Shown here piece by piece: positions 18,565 to 27,400 of a DNA stretch of 64,000 nucleotides. The DNA comes from Planctomycetota bacterium. Lineage in GTDB: Bacteria > Planctomycetota > Planctomycetia > Pirellulales > Pirellulaceae. Position 1 is the first letter of the stretch. Every line of letters starts with the position of its first letter. The DNA lies in assembly GCA_016872725.1 (NCBI GenBank), contig VGZC01000002.1, forward strand, positions 62,001 to 126,000, given 5' to 3'. Made by a program: the position numbers and the translations under genes. The notes beneath the pieces were generated by a model. It was not told the origin of the DNA. It ran no database searches and worked only from the letters and a program-made list of their open reading frames with translations.

Positions 18565-19503
18565 ATGCGAAGCAATGCCGGGAATCTGGATCGTTCGGTT
18601 TCAGAGCGTGGCGTGCGAATGGGTCGGCCGGCGCGGTGGGCGGTGATCGCGATCGGCGTCGCGATGGCCGGATCGGCGCACGGATTGACGCGTCGGTCGG
18701 CGCCCGAAACGAGCCTCGCTCGGGAACGGCGCGAGGAACCGCCCGCGGAAAGCGATCGAACCGAGCCGACGCCGAGCGAGGAATCGGCAAGCTCGGCTCG
18801 GCGGGAAACGTCCGGCGCGTCCGAATCGAAACCTCCCGCCGTATGGCTCGGCGCCGTCCTCGCGCCGGTCTCCGATTCGCTTCGCGAGCGGTACGGATTT
18901 CGGCTCGATGAGGGCGCGGTGGTCGTCGACATCGCGTCGGGTTCGCCGGCCGACCGATACCACTTGCCGCTCGGTGGTGTCATCGTCGATATGGGCGGAG
19001 CGCCGATCCGATCGCCTCGCGACGCCGAACGCGTGCTCCAAGGCGCGAACGTCGGCGACACGATCGAGATCGCCTATTTCATTCGAGAGCAGCGGCATCG
19101 CGTGTCGGCGAAACTCGGTCCCGCGCCGGCGGCCATTCCCGTTCCCGTTCCGCCGCCGCACGATCCGGGAGCCGAACCGCGGCCTCCCGCATCGACGGCG
19201 CGGCCCGGCGATCGGCCTTCCGGCTCGGGACTCGAAAACGCATTGGGCCGCGACGGAAGAAGGCCTCTGCTCGGACGGCTTGGCCGAGTACTCGACGGCG
19301 TCGTGCGGGACGCGATCGGTGGTCCGCCGAACGCGGCCGTGCCGCCGGACGCGGCCGTGCCGCCCGAAGGCGGACCGGCGGATCCGGTCGCCGAAGCGAT
19401 GGCGACGCTTGTCGAGGAAGTCCGCCTGCTCAGGCGGGAAATCGACATGCTGCGCGCCCGCGTCGAGGCGATCGAGCGCAAACAGGGCTCCGACCGACGA
19501 TGA
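18565..19503 (+). CDS. Exported PDZ-domain protein with C-terminal coiled coil
   Basis: 312 aa. The N-terminus carries a signal or anchor (RPARWAVIAIGVAMAGSAHG, residues 15-34), then a Glu/Ser-rich linker. A PDZ domain follows, about residues 93-185 (WLGAVLAPVSDSLRERYGF, then GAVVVDIASGSPADRYHLPL and GDTIEIAYFI). Next come a Pro-rich linker with two NAAVPP/DAAVPP copies and a C-terminal coiled coil (VEEVRLLRREIDMLRARVEA). No protease domain is present, so it is probably a scaffold. The start at 18565 follows GGAGGG at 18549-18554; an ATG at 18547 is the alternative. A TTGACG (18446) and TATACT (18473) lie upstream, with an over-long 21-nt spacer. Confidence 0.8.
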   Translation: MRSNAGNLDRSVSERGVRMGRPARWAVIAIGVAMAGSAHGLTRRSAPETSLARERREEPPAESDRTEPTPSEESASSARRETSGASESKPPAVWLGAVLAPVSDSLRERYGFRLDEGAVVVDIASGSPADRYHLPLGGVIVDMGGAPIRSPRDAERVLQGANVGDTIEIAYFIREQRHRVSAKLGPAPAAIPVPVPPPHDPGAEPRPPASTARPGDRPSGSGLENALGRDGRRPLLGRLGRVLDGVVRDAIGGPPNAAVPPDAAVPPEGGPADPVAEAMATLVEEVRLLRREIDMLRARVEAIERKQGSDRR

Positions 19504-19562
19504 CCTCCGGAGCCTCCGTCGCCGGGCGAGCGCGCGGACGTGTGGCGATTGGCCATGCGCGG

Positions 19563-19593
19563 GCGGTCGCCGCGACAATGCGAAGGCGACCGC
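19563..19593. terminator. Hairpin between convergent genes
   Basis: Perfect 9-bp arms GCGGTCGCC and GGCGACCGC with a 13-nt loop, in the 102-bp gap between the PDZ gene (+) and the unknown minus-strand gene. It could serve both directions, though there is no T-tract. Confidence 0.4.
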
Positions 19594-19605
19594 TCACCAG
19601 CCGAG

Positions 19606-20421
19606 TCAGCCGCCCCATCGCCTTGCCTTGCGGCCCAAATCGAGGGCGTCGTCGAGCGGTTGGCTGAGCCGATACGCGCCGTCGGGCCGGTTGAGTTCGA
19701 GCGTGATCTCGAGCCGCGCGTGCGGATCGCGGCTCTGAACGACTGCCGCGTGGCGCACCCAGAGCACGCTCTTCGGCACGCCGTTCCATTTGGTGACGAG
19801 CAACCCCGCATAGTGCGACGGTTCGAGCTCCAACCCGAACGCGCCTTGGACAAAACGCGCGAATCGGCGGTCGTCGCCGCATCGGCCCTCGAATGTGATG
19901 CGCTGGAGTTGATGCCGTTGATCGAAATAGTAGGTGAGCGACCCGGCGACATCGTCGACCCGCGTACCGCTGACAAACGGTACGCGAAGTCCCTCCAGAT
20001 CAAACTCCGACAGGATTGTCGTCACTCGGGACCATCGGTCGAGCACCCAGCGCTGGGTGATGTCGAACCGGAACACCTCGGCGAAGTCGACGACCTGGGG
20101 ACCGACGAGCCGATCGGAAGGCGTTGGTCGGTCGGATGCCGTGTTCCCGTCGCGCGGCGCGCCGGGATCGGCGAGTGAAACGAGTGACGGGGCGGTCGCG
20201 TTCGGATCGGCACTCGCCGAGGCCTGGGCCGACGGCGTCGCGGCGGTCCACGGTTCGAGTTGGGATACGTCGGCCACGGCTTCGGCGCGGCCGGCGAGTT
20301 CGTGCCACGCCTTGGCAAGCCTCTCGCGCCAACCGGGCAGATTCCAGAGATACGGGCCGATGGTCGCGGCGCCCAGGAGGAGCAGGAAAACGGTGTGTCG
20401 TCCGAACAGGAGACCGAACAT
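19606..20421 (-). CDS. Membrane-anchored protein of unknown function (271 aa)
   Basis: Starts MFGLLFGRHTVFLLLLGAAT, a single N-terminal transmembrane segment, then WNLPGWRERLAKAWHELA, a Ser/Ala/Pro linker and a folded C-terminal domain (VVDFAEVFRFDITQRWVLDR to the end). The C-domain has SLTYYFDQRHQLQRITFEG and GLLVTKWNG. A minus-strand GTGAGG eight bases before the ATG at 20421 supports this start over the longer frame to 20541. It looks like a conserved planctomycete protein with a periplasmic or cytoplasmic domain on a membrane stalk. No function is assigned. Confidence 0.7.
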   Translation of the reverse strand: MFGLLFGRHTVFLLLLGAATIGPYLWNLPGWRERLAKAWHELAGRAEAVADVSQLEPWTAATPSAQASASADPNATAPSLVSLADPGAPRDGNTASDRPTPSDRLVGPQVVDFAEVFRFDITQRWVLDRWSRVTTILSEFDLEGLRVPFVSGTRVDDVAGSLTYYFDQRHQLQRITFEGRCGDDRRFARFVQGAFGLELEPSHYAGLLVTKWNGVPKSVLWVRHAAVVQSRDPHARLEITLELNRPDGAYRLSQPLDDALDLGRKARRWGG

Positions 20422-20728
20422 CGGAAGGACCTCACAAACGACGCTCCCCGCTCGCGCCGTCCGTGGGCCCACGCCCTCCTCATTCCTTGGAAGGGAGCTC
20501 TTCACCCACTTCATCGACGGCCGGACCGCCCCTTCTTGCATCGTGCGTCCACGTCCCGCGCGAACGGCCCTCCCGTTCGCCCTTGCGCGACCCGCAGGAC
20601 CAACCCGATCGACCGATCGGCCGAATCGCGGTCGATTTCATCTGGTCGGTCGCAGACCGTTTTGCTATAAGCCCCCGGCGACCCGCAAACGGGTCCGCGA
20701 TGGCGTGAAGCCGGGAGAGGTGGATAGT
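20422..20728. other. Divergent intergenic region
   Basis: 307 bp between the minus-strand membrane protein and the plus-strand HEAT protein. It should hold both promoters. On the plus strand a TATAAG at 20666-20671 lies 58 nt before the HEAT gene. Nothing else stands out. Confidence 0.5.
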
Positions 20729-21433
20729 ATGGCTAGCCGGGAACGGCGCGTGGGTCAGTTCGCGCCATGGCTCCTGCTGATCGCGGGGGTATCAGTCGAA
20801 GCGGGCTGTGCCGAGTTTGCGGGGTTGAACCCGTACTATCGGCAGCAGTGGGCCGAGGACGATCGGATCCTCCCGTCGTTCCATGTGCATCTCGCGGGAA
20901 TCCGGAAACTCGAAAGCGAGGCCGCCCGGATGCCGCCCGCCGAACAGCGGCGGACGGCCGACGAACTGACTCGATTGATTCAGGAAGACAAACACGTCGT
21001 GCTGCGGACCGCGGCCGTGCGAAGCCTCGGCGCTTTTCCGCTCGAACTCGCCAAGCGGGGCATTCTGCTCGCGGCCGCCGACCCCGATGCGCGCCTGCGC
21101 GCCGAGGCATGTACGTCGTTGAGGAAACTCGGCGACGCCGAATCGATCGGCCTCCTCGTCGCTCTCGTGGAGAACGACTCGGAGCTGGACGTCCGCATCG
21201 CCGCGACCCGCGCGCTGTCCGGCGCGCAGGACCCCCGCGCGTTCCAAGCGCTCGGCCTGGCGCTCGACGACACCGATCCGGCTCTTCAATATCGCGCCAT
21301 GCAGTCGTTGGGTGAAAGTTCGGGGCGTGCATACGGCAACAACGTGGCGCTCTGGAAGGCGTGGATGCGCGGCGAGAATCCCGAGGAACCCCGGACGGAG
21401 CTCGCCGATACCGTCCGGTCGTGGTTGCGCTGA
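20729..21433 (+). CDS. HEAT-repeat lipoprotein-like protein
   Basis: 234 aa. The signal peptide (FAPWLLLIAGVSVEAGC) ends in a lipobox-like VEAGC, so it is possibly lipidated at Cys26. The body is helical HEAT/PBS-lyase repeats: VVLRTAAVRSLGAFP, ARLRAEACTSLRKLGD, DVRIAATRALSGAQDP and LQYRAMQSLGE. These repeats bind other proteins. The start has GGGAGAGG at 20713-20720. The sequence after the lipobox (NPYYRQQWAEDDR) is an extended linker. Confidence 0.8.
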   Translation: MASRERRVGQFAPWLLLIAGVSVEAGCAEFAGLNPYYRQQWAEDDRILPSFHVHLAGIRKLESEAARMPPAEQRRTADELTRLIQEDKHVVLRTAAVRSLGAFPLELAKRGILLAAADPDARLRAEACTSLRKLGDAESIGLLVALVENDSELDVRIAATRALSGAQDPRAFQALGLALDDTDPALQYRAMQSLGESSGRAYGNNVALWKAWMRGENPEEPRTELADTVRSWLR

Positions 21434-21740
21434 GCCGAACGACCGGCCCCGTCGGTCCCTATCGGGATCCGACATGGTTGGCGCAGCGGGCGACCGGGGA
21501 CGGTCGCCCCGCGTAGACCCGCAATCCGCCGAGTCTTCTTGGGCTTCCCAGCTTTCCCGACCTGTACGGTGTCCCTAGCGGTTTCGGTTGAACGATCCCG
21601 CGCGGCGGAATGGAAAAACCGACCCGACGCGCCTTCGGCGGTTCGATTCCGCGAACCGATATGATTCCTACGTCCTGCCCGCCGACGATCGGCGCGGACT
21701 AATGGGTGAAGGTCTTTCCACTCGACGCAAGACGGCAACT
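21434..21740. other. Gene-free leader region
   Basis: 307 bp before the next start. The following frame stays open to 21588, but the signal peptide begins at 21741. A GGTTCGATTCC-like T-arm at 21648-21657 was examined and does not fit a tRNA. I see no gene. Confidence 0.45.
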
Positions 21741-23558
21741 ATGATTCGAACGGCATTTTCGTTCCTTGTTCTGTTTGGAAGTCTGCTGATCGCTTCCAAA
21801 GCGCTGACCGAATCCCAAGCCCAAGAGAAAAGTGGGGGGACGGGGACCGCGGTCGGCGCGCCCCGACTGGTCGACTCGCGATCGTTATCTTCCGATCGAA
21901 GTCGTTTGGAAACGAACAGGAATGACCGAAGCGGATCGGCCGAGTCAGCGCGGATGATGATGCCGCTCGTTGCCGCCCGTATCGCGACGCCGCAACTCGG
22001 CACTGTCGGCAAGAACGGTGCCTCGACGCATTCCGCTCGGCTCGCCCACGGCACGGCCCGGGCCTTCCCGCGTTCATCCGAGCCGACCGAGACGCTTCTC
22101 GATCCCGAGCTCGGCACGACGGCTCGGGCGCAACGCGAACGGCCTGGACTTCCTCTCGCGCTTGCCCCGGCGCTGACGCTCACATCCGCGCCCGCCGATC
22201 CGCCCGTGGACGGGCCGGCGCCTCAAGACCCCCATCCAACCCATTCCAAGTCCGACGATGGGACCATCGTGCCGCGCGATGGAGAATCGTCGAACGCGGG
22301 GGGGCCGAACGCCGACGGTCCGAATGCCGGCTCGAAGGACGATGGGGCGAAGGACGGCGATTCGGCAAGCGAAGGCGCCGCGATCGTGCGTCTCGTGGAT
22401 GAACCTCCGGCGAATATCACCGAGACGCCAAGCGACGGCGCCGATGCGAACCGAGCGCGGCCCGCGAACGGTCCGTTGTCCGGGTCTCCGTCAAGTTCGA
22501 CCGAAGCCGATGATCCGTCGAGTCTCGAACGGGAAACGAACCGATCGCCCGAACGGCCGTTGACGGCGGAGCAGGAAGTTCGGCGGGAGAAGATCCGCGA
22601 CGTTCTGGCATACCATATTCAGCGTCACGAACAGGTCGAGCGGCGGAGTCCGTGGGGCATCATGCACGCGTTGATCGCGTACGGCGTCGATACGCAGGTA
22701 TTCGCGGGGGACCGCAAGGTCAATGCGATCGGCTGGCTCTGCTACAACGGGCCTTGCCGAGGCCAACAACTGCTCTATCTGGAAAACGACCAATTGATGA
22801 CCCGACTAGGCCCGGGCGTCCAAGGCCACGGCGGTCAGTTCCTTGCCATGCTCGCTCAGTCCAAAGTCAAAGCGGACTTTCCGATCCGAGTCGAAGGCGA
22901 ATCACTGACGGTGATGGACCTTGTCAAGCACGAAATGTCGACGTGCCAGGAAGGAACCGAGCTCACCTTCAAGCTGATCGGCCTCTCGCACTACCTCGAA
23001 TCGGACGCCCAGTGGAAGAACACGGATGGACAGGCCTGGGATATTCCCAAGCTGATCAAGGAGGAACTCGCGCAGCCCGTGATCGGAGCGGCGTGCGGCG
23101 GTACGCACCGCATGATGGGCTTCAGCTATTCGGTCAAGCGACGCGAGAAGTCGGAGCTTCCCATTGCCGGTCAATGGCTTCGAGCCCGGAAATATGTCGA
23201 CGCGTACCACGACTACACATTCAAGCTCCAGAACGCGGACGGCAGTTTCAGCACGAATTGGTTCCGGGGCCCCGGAGAATACGGCACGAACGATCGCCAT
23301 CTCGAAACGACGGGCCACACCTGCGAATGGCTTGCGTTCTCATTGTCGGATGACCAGCTTCAGGATCCGCGCATGGTCAAGGCCGTGGACTTCCTCGCTT
23401 CGATGCTCCATGACAACCTCGATCATGAATGGGAGATCGGCCCGAAAGGGCACGCGTTGCACGCGCTGGCCATCTACGACGAGAGGGTCTATGGCGGGCA
23501 GCCCGGCAAGCGGGGAATCGAGTTGGCCGAGCATCGCAAGCAGAAGAAACCCCGGTGA
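21741..23558 (+). CDS. Secreted protein of unknown function, possible alpha-toroid C-domain
   Basis: 605 aa. Signal peptide MIRTAFSFLVLFGSLLIASKA, then about 260 residues of low-complexity Asp/Gly/Ser/Pro linker, then a conserved C-domain of about 330 residues. The C-domain has VLAYHIQRHEQVERRSPWG, NAIGWLCYNGPCRGQ, LVKHEMSTCQEGTELTFKLI, GAACGGTHRMMGFS, and near the end LETTGHTCEWLAFSLSD and IGPKGHALHALAIYDERVYG. The repeated helical pairs with Gly/His turns suggest an alpha/alpha barrel like that of the prenyltransferase-type domain at the end of the 50867-55606 gene. Several conserved Cys and His residues could bind metal. I do not recognise a characterised family. Confidence 0.72.
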   Translation: MIRTAFSFLVLFGSLLIASKALTESQAQEKSGGTGTAVGAPRLVDSRSLSSDRSRLETNRNDRSGSAESARMMMPLVAARIATPQLGTVGKNGASTHSARLAHGTARAFPRSSEPTETLLDPELGTTARAQRERPGLPLALAPALTLTSAPADPPVDGPAPQDPHPTHSKSDDGTIVPRDGESSNAGGPNADGPNAGSKDDGAKDGDSASEGAAIVRLVDEPPANITETPSDGADANRARPANGPLSGSPSSSTEADDPSSLERETNRSPERPLTAEQEVRREKIRDVLAYHIQRHEQVERRSPWGIMHALIAYGVDTQVFAGDRKVNAIGWLCYNGPCRGQQLLYLENDQLMTRLGPGVQGHGGQFLAMLAQSKVKADFPIRVEGESLTVMDLVKHEMSTCQEGTELTFKLIGLSHYLESDAQWKNTDGQAWDIPKLIKEELAQPVIGAACGGTHRMMGFSYSVKRREKSELPIAGQWLRARKYVDAYHDYTFKLQNADGSFSTNWFRGPGEYGTNDRHLETTGHTCEWLAFSLSDDQLQDPRMVKAVDFLASMLHDNLDHEWEIGPKGHALHALAIYDERVYGGQPGKRGIELAEHRKQKKPR

Positions 23559-23711
23559 TCCCGACTCCTTGAACCGCGCGGGGACCGCGCCGCGACCGGC
23601 CGGGCCCGGCATGCATTGGGGGAGTTGCCGGTGATCGGGGACCGGCATACGATGCGCCGGCGTCGCGCATCGCCGATCGTCCCATGGACCTTGCATAGTC
23701 CCCACAGACGC

Positions 23712-24632
23712 ATGAAGCCGCCACGGTTCACGAAGCAGTTCGCGACCTTCCTCGGCATGGCATCGCGGATGTGCCGGGATGTCGAGGCGGACGCGGTATT
23801 GGTATTGGTCGACGGTCCGACCGACTGGGAGCAATGCCGCGCCCACGTGGCCGACATGAAGCTCATCGTCGCGGGCGAAACGGACGAGGATGTCGCGGGC
23901 GCGGCGGTCGCGGGGTTTTCCGCCGTCGTTCTGGGAAAGCAGGAATCGACCGTTCTTGAAAAACTGACCAAAGCCGTGCTCGACAGCGTCGCGCATGACG
24001 TTCTGCCTGCCGGCGCCGAGGTCGTGGCGATCTACAGCGGTGTCGAACCCGATCGCATCGACTCGCTCAGCCTGATCAGCCTCGACGAACGGCTCGGCCG
24101 ACTGACCGCCCGCGACCTGCGCCGGCTCGAAACGAGCGTCCCGCTCGACACGCTCAAGTGGGTCGTGGATCTGGCGGTGGAAATCGGACGGGAAGGCCGC
24201 GAGGGAAAGCCGGTTGGGACGCTGTTCGTCATCGGCGACACGCGCCACGTGTTGCAGCACAGCCATTCCGCCGGTTTCGATCCGGTGAAGGGCTACCATC
24301 GCAAGGAACGGAATCTCGCCGATCCCAAGGTCCGCGAGGCGATCAAGGAAATCGCCCAGCTCGACGGCGCATTCGTCGTTTCGGCCGAAGGCATCGTCGA
24401 GCGTTCTTGCCAATTGGTCGACGCGACGCACGCCAACCTCACGATGTCCGCGGGGCTCGGCGCACGCCACTGGGCCGGCGCCGCGATCAGCAAGAACACC
24501 AAGGCGATCGCCGTCGTGGTGAGCGAATCGAGCGGGACGGTCCGCATCTTCCAGAACGGCGAGGTCGTATTGAGAATCGAACCGTTTCGCCGACCGATGA
24601 AGTGGCGCGGATTCGAGGATGTCGACGATTGA
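23712..24632 (+). CDS. Diadenylate cyclase (DacZ-like, c-di-AMP synthase)
   Basis: The C-terminal DAC domain has the catalytic IAQLDGAFVVSAEGIVER (DGA) and GARHWAGAAISK, the position of the RHR motif, where this protein has RHW. The N-terminal region (about residues 1-130, DAVLVLVDGPTDWEQ) resembles the pyruvate-kinase-C-like domain of archaeal-type DacZ, giving the DacZ two-domain layout in 306 aa. It would make cyclic di-AMP from two ATP. The ATG at 23712 is chosen; in-frame starts at 23616 and 23652 would add an Arg-rich leader. The gene overlaps nnrE by 14 nt. Confidence 0.85.
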   Translation: MKPPRFTKQFATFLGMASRMCRDVEADAVLVLVDGPTDWEQCRAHVADMKLIVAGETDEDVAGAAVAGFSAVVLGKQESTVLEKLTKAVLDSVAHDVLPAGAEVVAIYSGVEPDRIDSLSLISLDERLGRLTARDLRRLETSVPLDTLKWVVDLAVEIGREGREGKPVGTLFVIGDTRHVLQHSHSAGFDPVKGYHRKERNLADPKVREAIKEIAQLDGAFVVSAEGIVERSCQLVDATHANLTMSAGLGARHWAGAAISKNTKAIAVVVSESSGTVRIFQNGEVVLRIEPFRRPMKWRGFEDVDD

Positions 24633-25368
24633 CGACGAACCGCGAACGCGCGCCGGGGTTTGCAGCGTGACTCGCCATGACCGACTCTCTCGGGACCAGC
24701 TCCGGACCATCGATCGGCTCGCCGTCGAACGGCTGGGCATACCCTCGCTCGTCCTCATGGAAAACGCGGGCCGCGGCTGCGCCGACCTGCTCGAACGACT
24801 CGGTATCGATGGCCCGATCGTGATCTGCTGCGGAAAGGGGAACAACGGCGGCGATGGATTCGTGATCGGCCGTCATCTGGATCTGCGCGGTTACGACGTC
24901 CGCCTGCTCCATTGGGAGGATCCCCGCGAATTCTCGACCGATTGCCGCGTGAACTACGAGATCGCCGTTCGAAAGGGGCTCGCCGTCGAACGTGTATCCG
25001 GCGATCCGGCCCCATCGATCGGCGCCGAGCGCGGCGCGTGGTGCGTCGATGCCCTGCTGGGAACGGGGAGCCGAGGCGAACCGAGACCGCCTGTCGATCG
25101 GGCTATCGCGTGGATGAACGCGGGGCCCTGGAGACGATTCGCCGTCGATATTCCGAGTGGCCTGGATTGCGACACGGGCGAGCCGGCTCGGCATACCGTT
25201 CGCGCGGCGCACACCGCCGCGATGGTCGCCATGAAACGGGGATTCGCACAGCCCGCCGCCGGACCCTTCCTGGGTTCCGTCACCGTCGTCGATATCGGCG
25301 TGTCCGCTCGTTGGATCGACGGCGCGTTGGACCCGCCGGAAACCGGCGCCTACCCGGCGGACCCGTGA
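24619..25368 (+). CDS. nnrE: NAD(P)H-hydrate epimerase
   Basis: A YjeF N-terminal-domain protein that epimerises damaged NADHX/NADPHX. It has LVLMENAGRGCADLLE, the phosphate-binding CGKGNNGGDGFVIGRHL, VDALLGTGSRGE and the catalytic AVDIPSGLDCDTG. The length of 249 aa is that of a stand-alone epimerase; there is no C-terminal dehydratase domain. The start overlaps the cyclase gene by 14 nt; a GTG at 24667 is also in frame. Confidence 0.92.
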   Translation: MSTIDDEPRTRAGVCSVTRHDRLSRDQLRTIDRLAVERLGIPSLVLMENAGRGCADLLERLGIDGPIVICCGKGNNGGDGFVIGRHLDLRGYDVRLLHWEDPREFSTDCRVNYEIAVRKGLAVERVSGDPAPSIGAERGAWCVDALLGTGSRGEPRPPVDRAIAWMNAGPWRRFAVDIPSGLDCDTGEPARHTVRAAHTAAMVAMKRGFAQPAAGPFLGSVTVVDIGVSARWIDGALDPPETGAYPADP

Positions 25369-25411
25369 TGGCCTATCTTGGAAAGGCGGAAGAAACGAGG
25401 AGGAGCCGGAC

Positions 25412-25636
25412 GTGCCGATCTACGAGTATCTTTGCCGGCGCTGCCGCGACGAGTTCGAACTCTTGGTGCGCGGAAGCGAACGACCGGCATGCCCTCGATG
25501 CGGGGGCGGGGAATTGGACAAGCTGCTGAGCGTTCCCGCGGCGCATGTGGCCCAGAAGGCCGCGTTGCCCGTCTGCCATCCTTCGGGATCCGGATGCGGA
25601 CGATGCGATCTGCGCGACGGGCCGTGCGGTCTTTGA
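25412..25636 (+). CDS. FmdB-type zinc ribbon protein
   Basis: 74 aa. MPIYEYLCRRCRDEFELLV then CPRCGGGELDKLLSVPA is the FmdB/CxxC_CxxC_SSSS zinc ribbon, with two CxxC knuckles that bind one zinc. The C-terminus adds a second Cys cluster (CHPSGSGCGRCDLRDGPCGL), common in planctomycete copies. It starts with GTG behind GAGGAGGAG at 25397-25405. The role is usually given as regulatory and is not really known. A terminator hairpin follows the stop. Confidence 0.92.
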   Translation: MPIYEYLCRRCRDEFELLVRGSERPACPRCGGGELDKLLSVPAAHVAQKAALPVCHPSGSGCGRCDLRDGPCGL

Positions 25637-25648
25637 ACGAAAGCGAAA

Positions 25649-25678
25649 GGCGAGGCGGCGCGTGCGCGCCGCCTCGCC
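25649..25678. terminator. Strong bidirectional terminator hairpin
   Basis: Arms GGCGAGGCGGCGCG and CGCGCCGCCTCGCC, 14 bp perfect with a 2-nt centre (12-13 bp once a real loop is allowed), 12 nt after the FmdB stop. On the minus strand the hairpin is followed by TTTCGCTTTCG, so it is a rho-independent terminator for the convergent minus-strand gene as well. Confidence 0.8.
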
Positions 25679-25795
25679 CGTCCAATCGCTCCCGCACTCC
25701 ATACCCGCTCGATGGCTCGATCGTCGTCCGTACCCCGGTCCGTCCCGCCGCGCGCGACCGGGCGGCATGGTCGGACGGGGCGTTCGTGACGCGTG

Positions 25796-27400
25796 TTACG
25801 GAACGACGTGGATTCCTCCCAGCACGGCGCCCGCCTGCATGAGCCCTCCGCGAAGGCTGAGCGGCACCGGTGGCACCAGCCACGGAGCACAATTGCCGGG
25901 CCGGTAGTATCCGAGCGGATAGCGGCACTCGCTCGGCGGATTGATCCCCATCCGGTACGGAAGGACGATCACGTTTCCGAAGAAATGAGCTCCCGATAAG
26001 GCGGGCTGCAGCCAGGGACCCGCCGTATGGCCGTACCGCTCCAACTGGGGCTCCTCGAAGTAGAGCGGTTTATGGCAGAGGGCCGACGCCTTCCACGACA
26101 ACGTCGCGGGGACCGCGTCCCGCCCCGCGAACTCCTCGTGGCCAAGCGTGCAATCGATGGGGATCCGCCACAAGTTCGCGAAATAGCATCGATCGGCGTC
26201 GCTCAGGTCGCGATAGGCCGGCCGCTCGACGTGCCCCCCTTTGTCGCGGATCAGCAATCGGCCGTTTTCAAAGCCGGCGAGCACTCCGTTCGCGATCACT
26301 TGGTTCTGTCCGTTGCGCCATGTCCGGTGATCGCCCTCGGGCGGCGATCCCATCGAACGGATCTCGGCCCACTCGCTCGCCCGCGGATTGAAAGCCGGGC
26401 TGATGTCGAGCGAGATTTGGTCGATCGATCGCGAACGCAGGTGGTCCCGGAACGTCTCGCATGACTTGCCCTCGCGGTCGCAATTCGCCTCGATTTCGGC
26501 GCGACCCGGCGTCAGGGGCGCTTGCGACGTCACGAGCGGTTCGGCGTCGGGAAACGCCGGCATGCCTTCGATACGCGCCGGTTCGATCGGCTCACGTCGG
26601 GATACGGGATACCGATCGGATTGCGACGCGCGCCGATCGCCGAACGGATCCTCGAACGCGTCGGCGTGGCGCACGGCGGCCGGAGCAAGCAGCTCGGGCC
26701 CCGAATCGAACGCCGCGCGTCGACCTGCCTCGGGCCGCCCCTCGTCCGCACCGGACGTGAGTCGCGCGGTCGGCGAAGGGTCGCCGATCGGCGTCTCGTG
26801 CGACGCGGCCGTCGTGCCAAGCCCCTCGCCGAGGCCCTCGCGCGCCGCCGATCGCCACCTCAGGACGACCGATTGATCATCGTCGGGCGCCGTCACGTCG
26901 TCCAGGAAACTCATCCGCGCGCCGCGTCGCGCCCCGTCCCGGTCCTCGAAGGGGCCTGGCCGCCGCTCGTCCGAAACGCGCTCGTCCGAAACGCGCTCGT
27001 CCGAAACGCCACCGCTCGATGGCGGGCCGTCCGCGGCCTCCGATGACGCCCGTGCGAAAGCCAAGCCGTCTTCCGCATCGTCCAAGGCCCGAAGCGAAAC
27101 ACGCTGCACGGTCTTCCTGCTCGTATCCCCGCCCCGCGGATCGTTCCTTCGCGACTCGGCGCCTCGCGCCGCGGCGAACGTGGAACGGGGTTGGTCGGCA
27201 CGTGCCGTCGACGCGGACGGGCACCACCGCGATTCCACATTCACGAACCACAATGTGTCGTCGACGCCATGGACGGCGATCGCCCCTCCGATCACCGCCG
27301 CGAGGACGTTTCGCCATCGGCGCCGGGGATCAGTCGGCGTCCTCCGTGGACGGATACTCGGGGCTGTAGTTGGGCGCTTCCTGCGTGATGGCAATGTCAT
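25796..27400 (-). CDS. Conserved planctomycete-type protein of unknown function
   Basis: The real domain is the C-terminal third: [59 protein letters not shown], then [20 protein letters not shown] and a Pro/Gly-rich end. The middle is low-complexity linker with three VSDER copies from a 15-bp DNA repeat. The N-terminus has one hydrophobic segment ([19 protein letters not shown]), probably a signal anchor. The start is uncertain. The ATG at 27400 would overlap the end of guaB by 71 bp, and a GTG at 27295 would not overlap. The function is unknown. Conserved Cys, Tyr and Pro in the tail suggest a secreted fold. Confidence 0.68.
   Translation of the reverse strand: MTLPSRRKRPTTAPSIRPRRTPTDPRRRWRNVLAAVIGGAIAVHGVDDTLWFVNVESRWCPSASTARADQPRSTFAAARGAESRRNDPRGGDTSRKTVQRVSLRALDDAEDGLAFARASSEAADGPPSSGGVSDERVSDERVSDERRPGPFEDRDGARRGARMSFLDDVTAPDDDQSVVLRWRSAAREGLGEGLGTTAASHETPIGDPSPTARLTSGADEGRPEAGRRAAFDSGPELLAPAAVRHADAFEDPFGDRRASQSDRYPVSRREPIEPARIEGMPAFPDAEPLVTSQAPLTPGRAEIEANCDREGKSCETFRDHLRSRSIDQISLDISPAFNPRASEWAEIRSMGSPPEGDHRTWRNGQNQVIANGVLAGFENGRLLIRDKGGHVERPAYRDLSDADRCYFANLWRIPIDCTLGHEEFAGRDAVPATLSWKASALCHKPLYFEEPQLERYGHTAGPWLQPALSGAHFFGNVIVLPYRMGINPPSECRYPLGYYRPGNCAPWLVPPVPLSLRGGLMQAGAVLGGIHVVP
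26964..27008. repeat. 15-bp tandem repeat inside a coding region, three copies
   Basis: Unit CGCTCGTCCGAAACG, three exact copies (26964, 26979, 26994). Read on the minus strand it encodes three copies of VSDER in the linker of the unknown protein. The 15-bp length keeps the frame. Confidence 0.85.

Noticed and set aside
21583-21660. Possible tRNA (GGTTCGATTCC and pairing ends)
   Set aside because: A T-arm-like sequence and 6 of 7 acceptor-like pairs exist, but there is no D-arm or anticodon arm and position 8 is not U.
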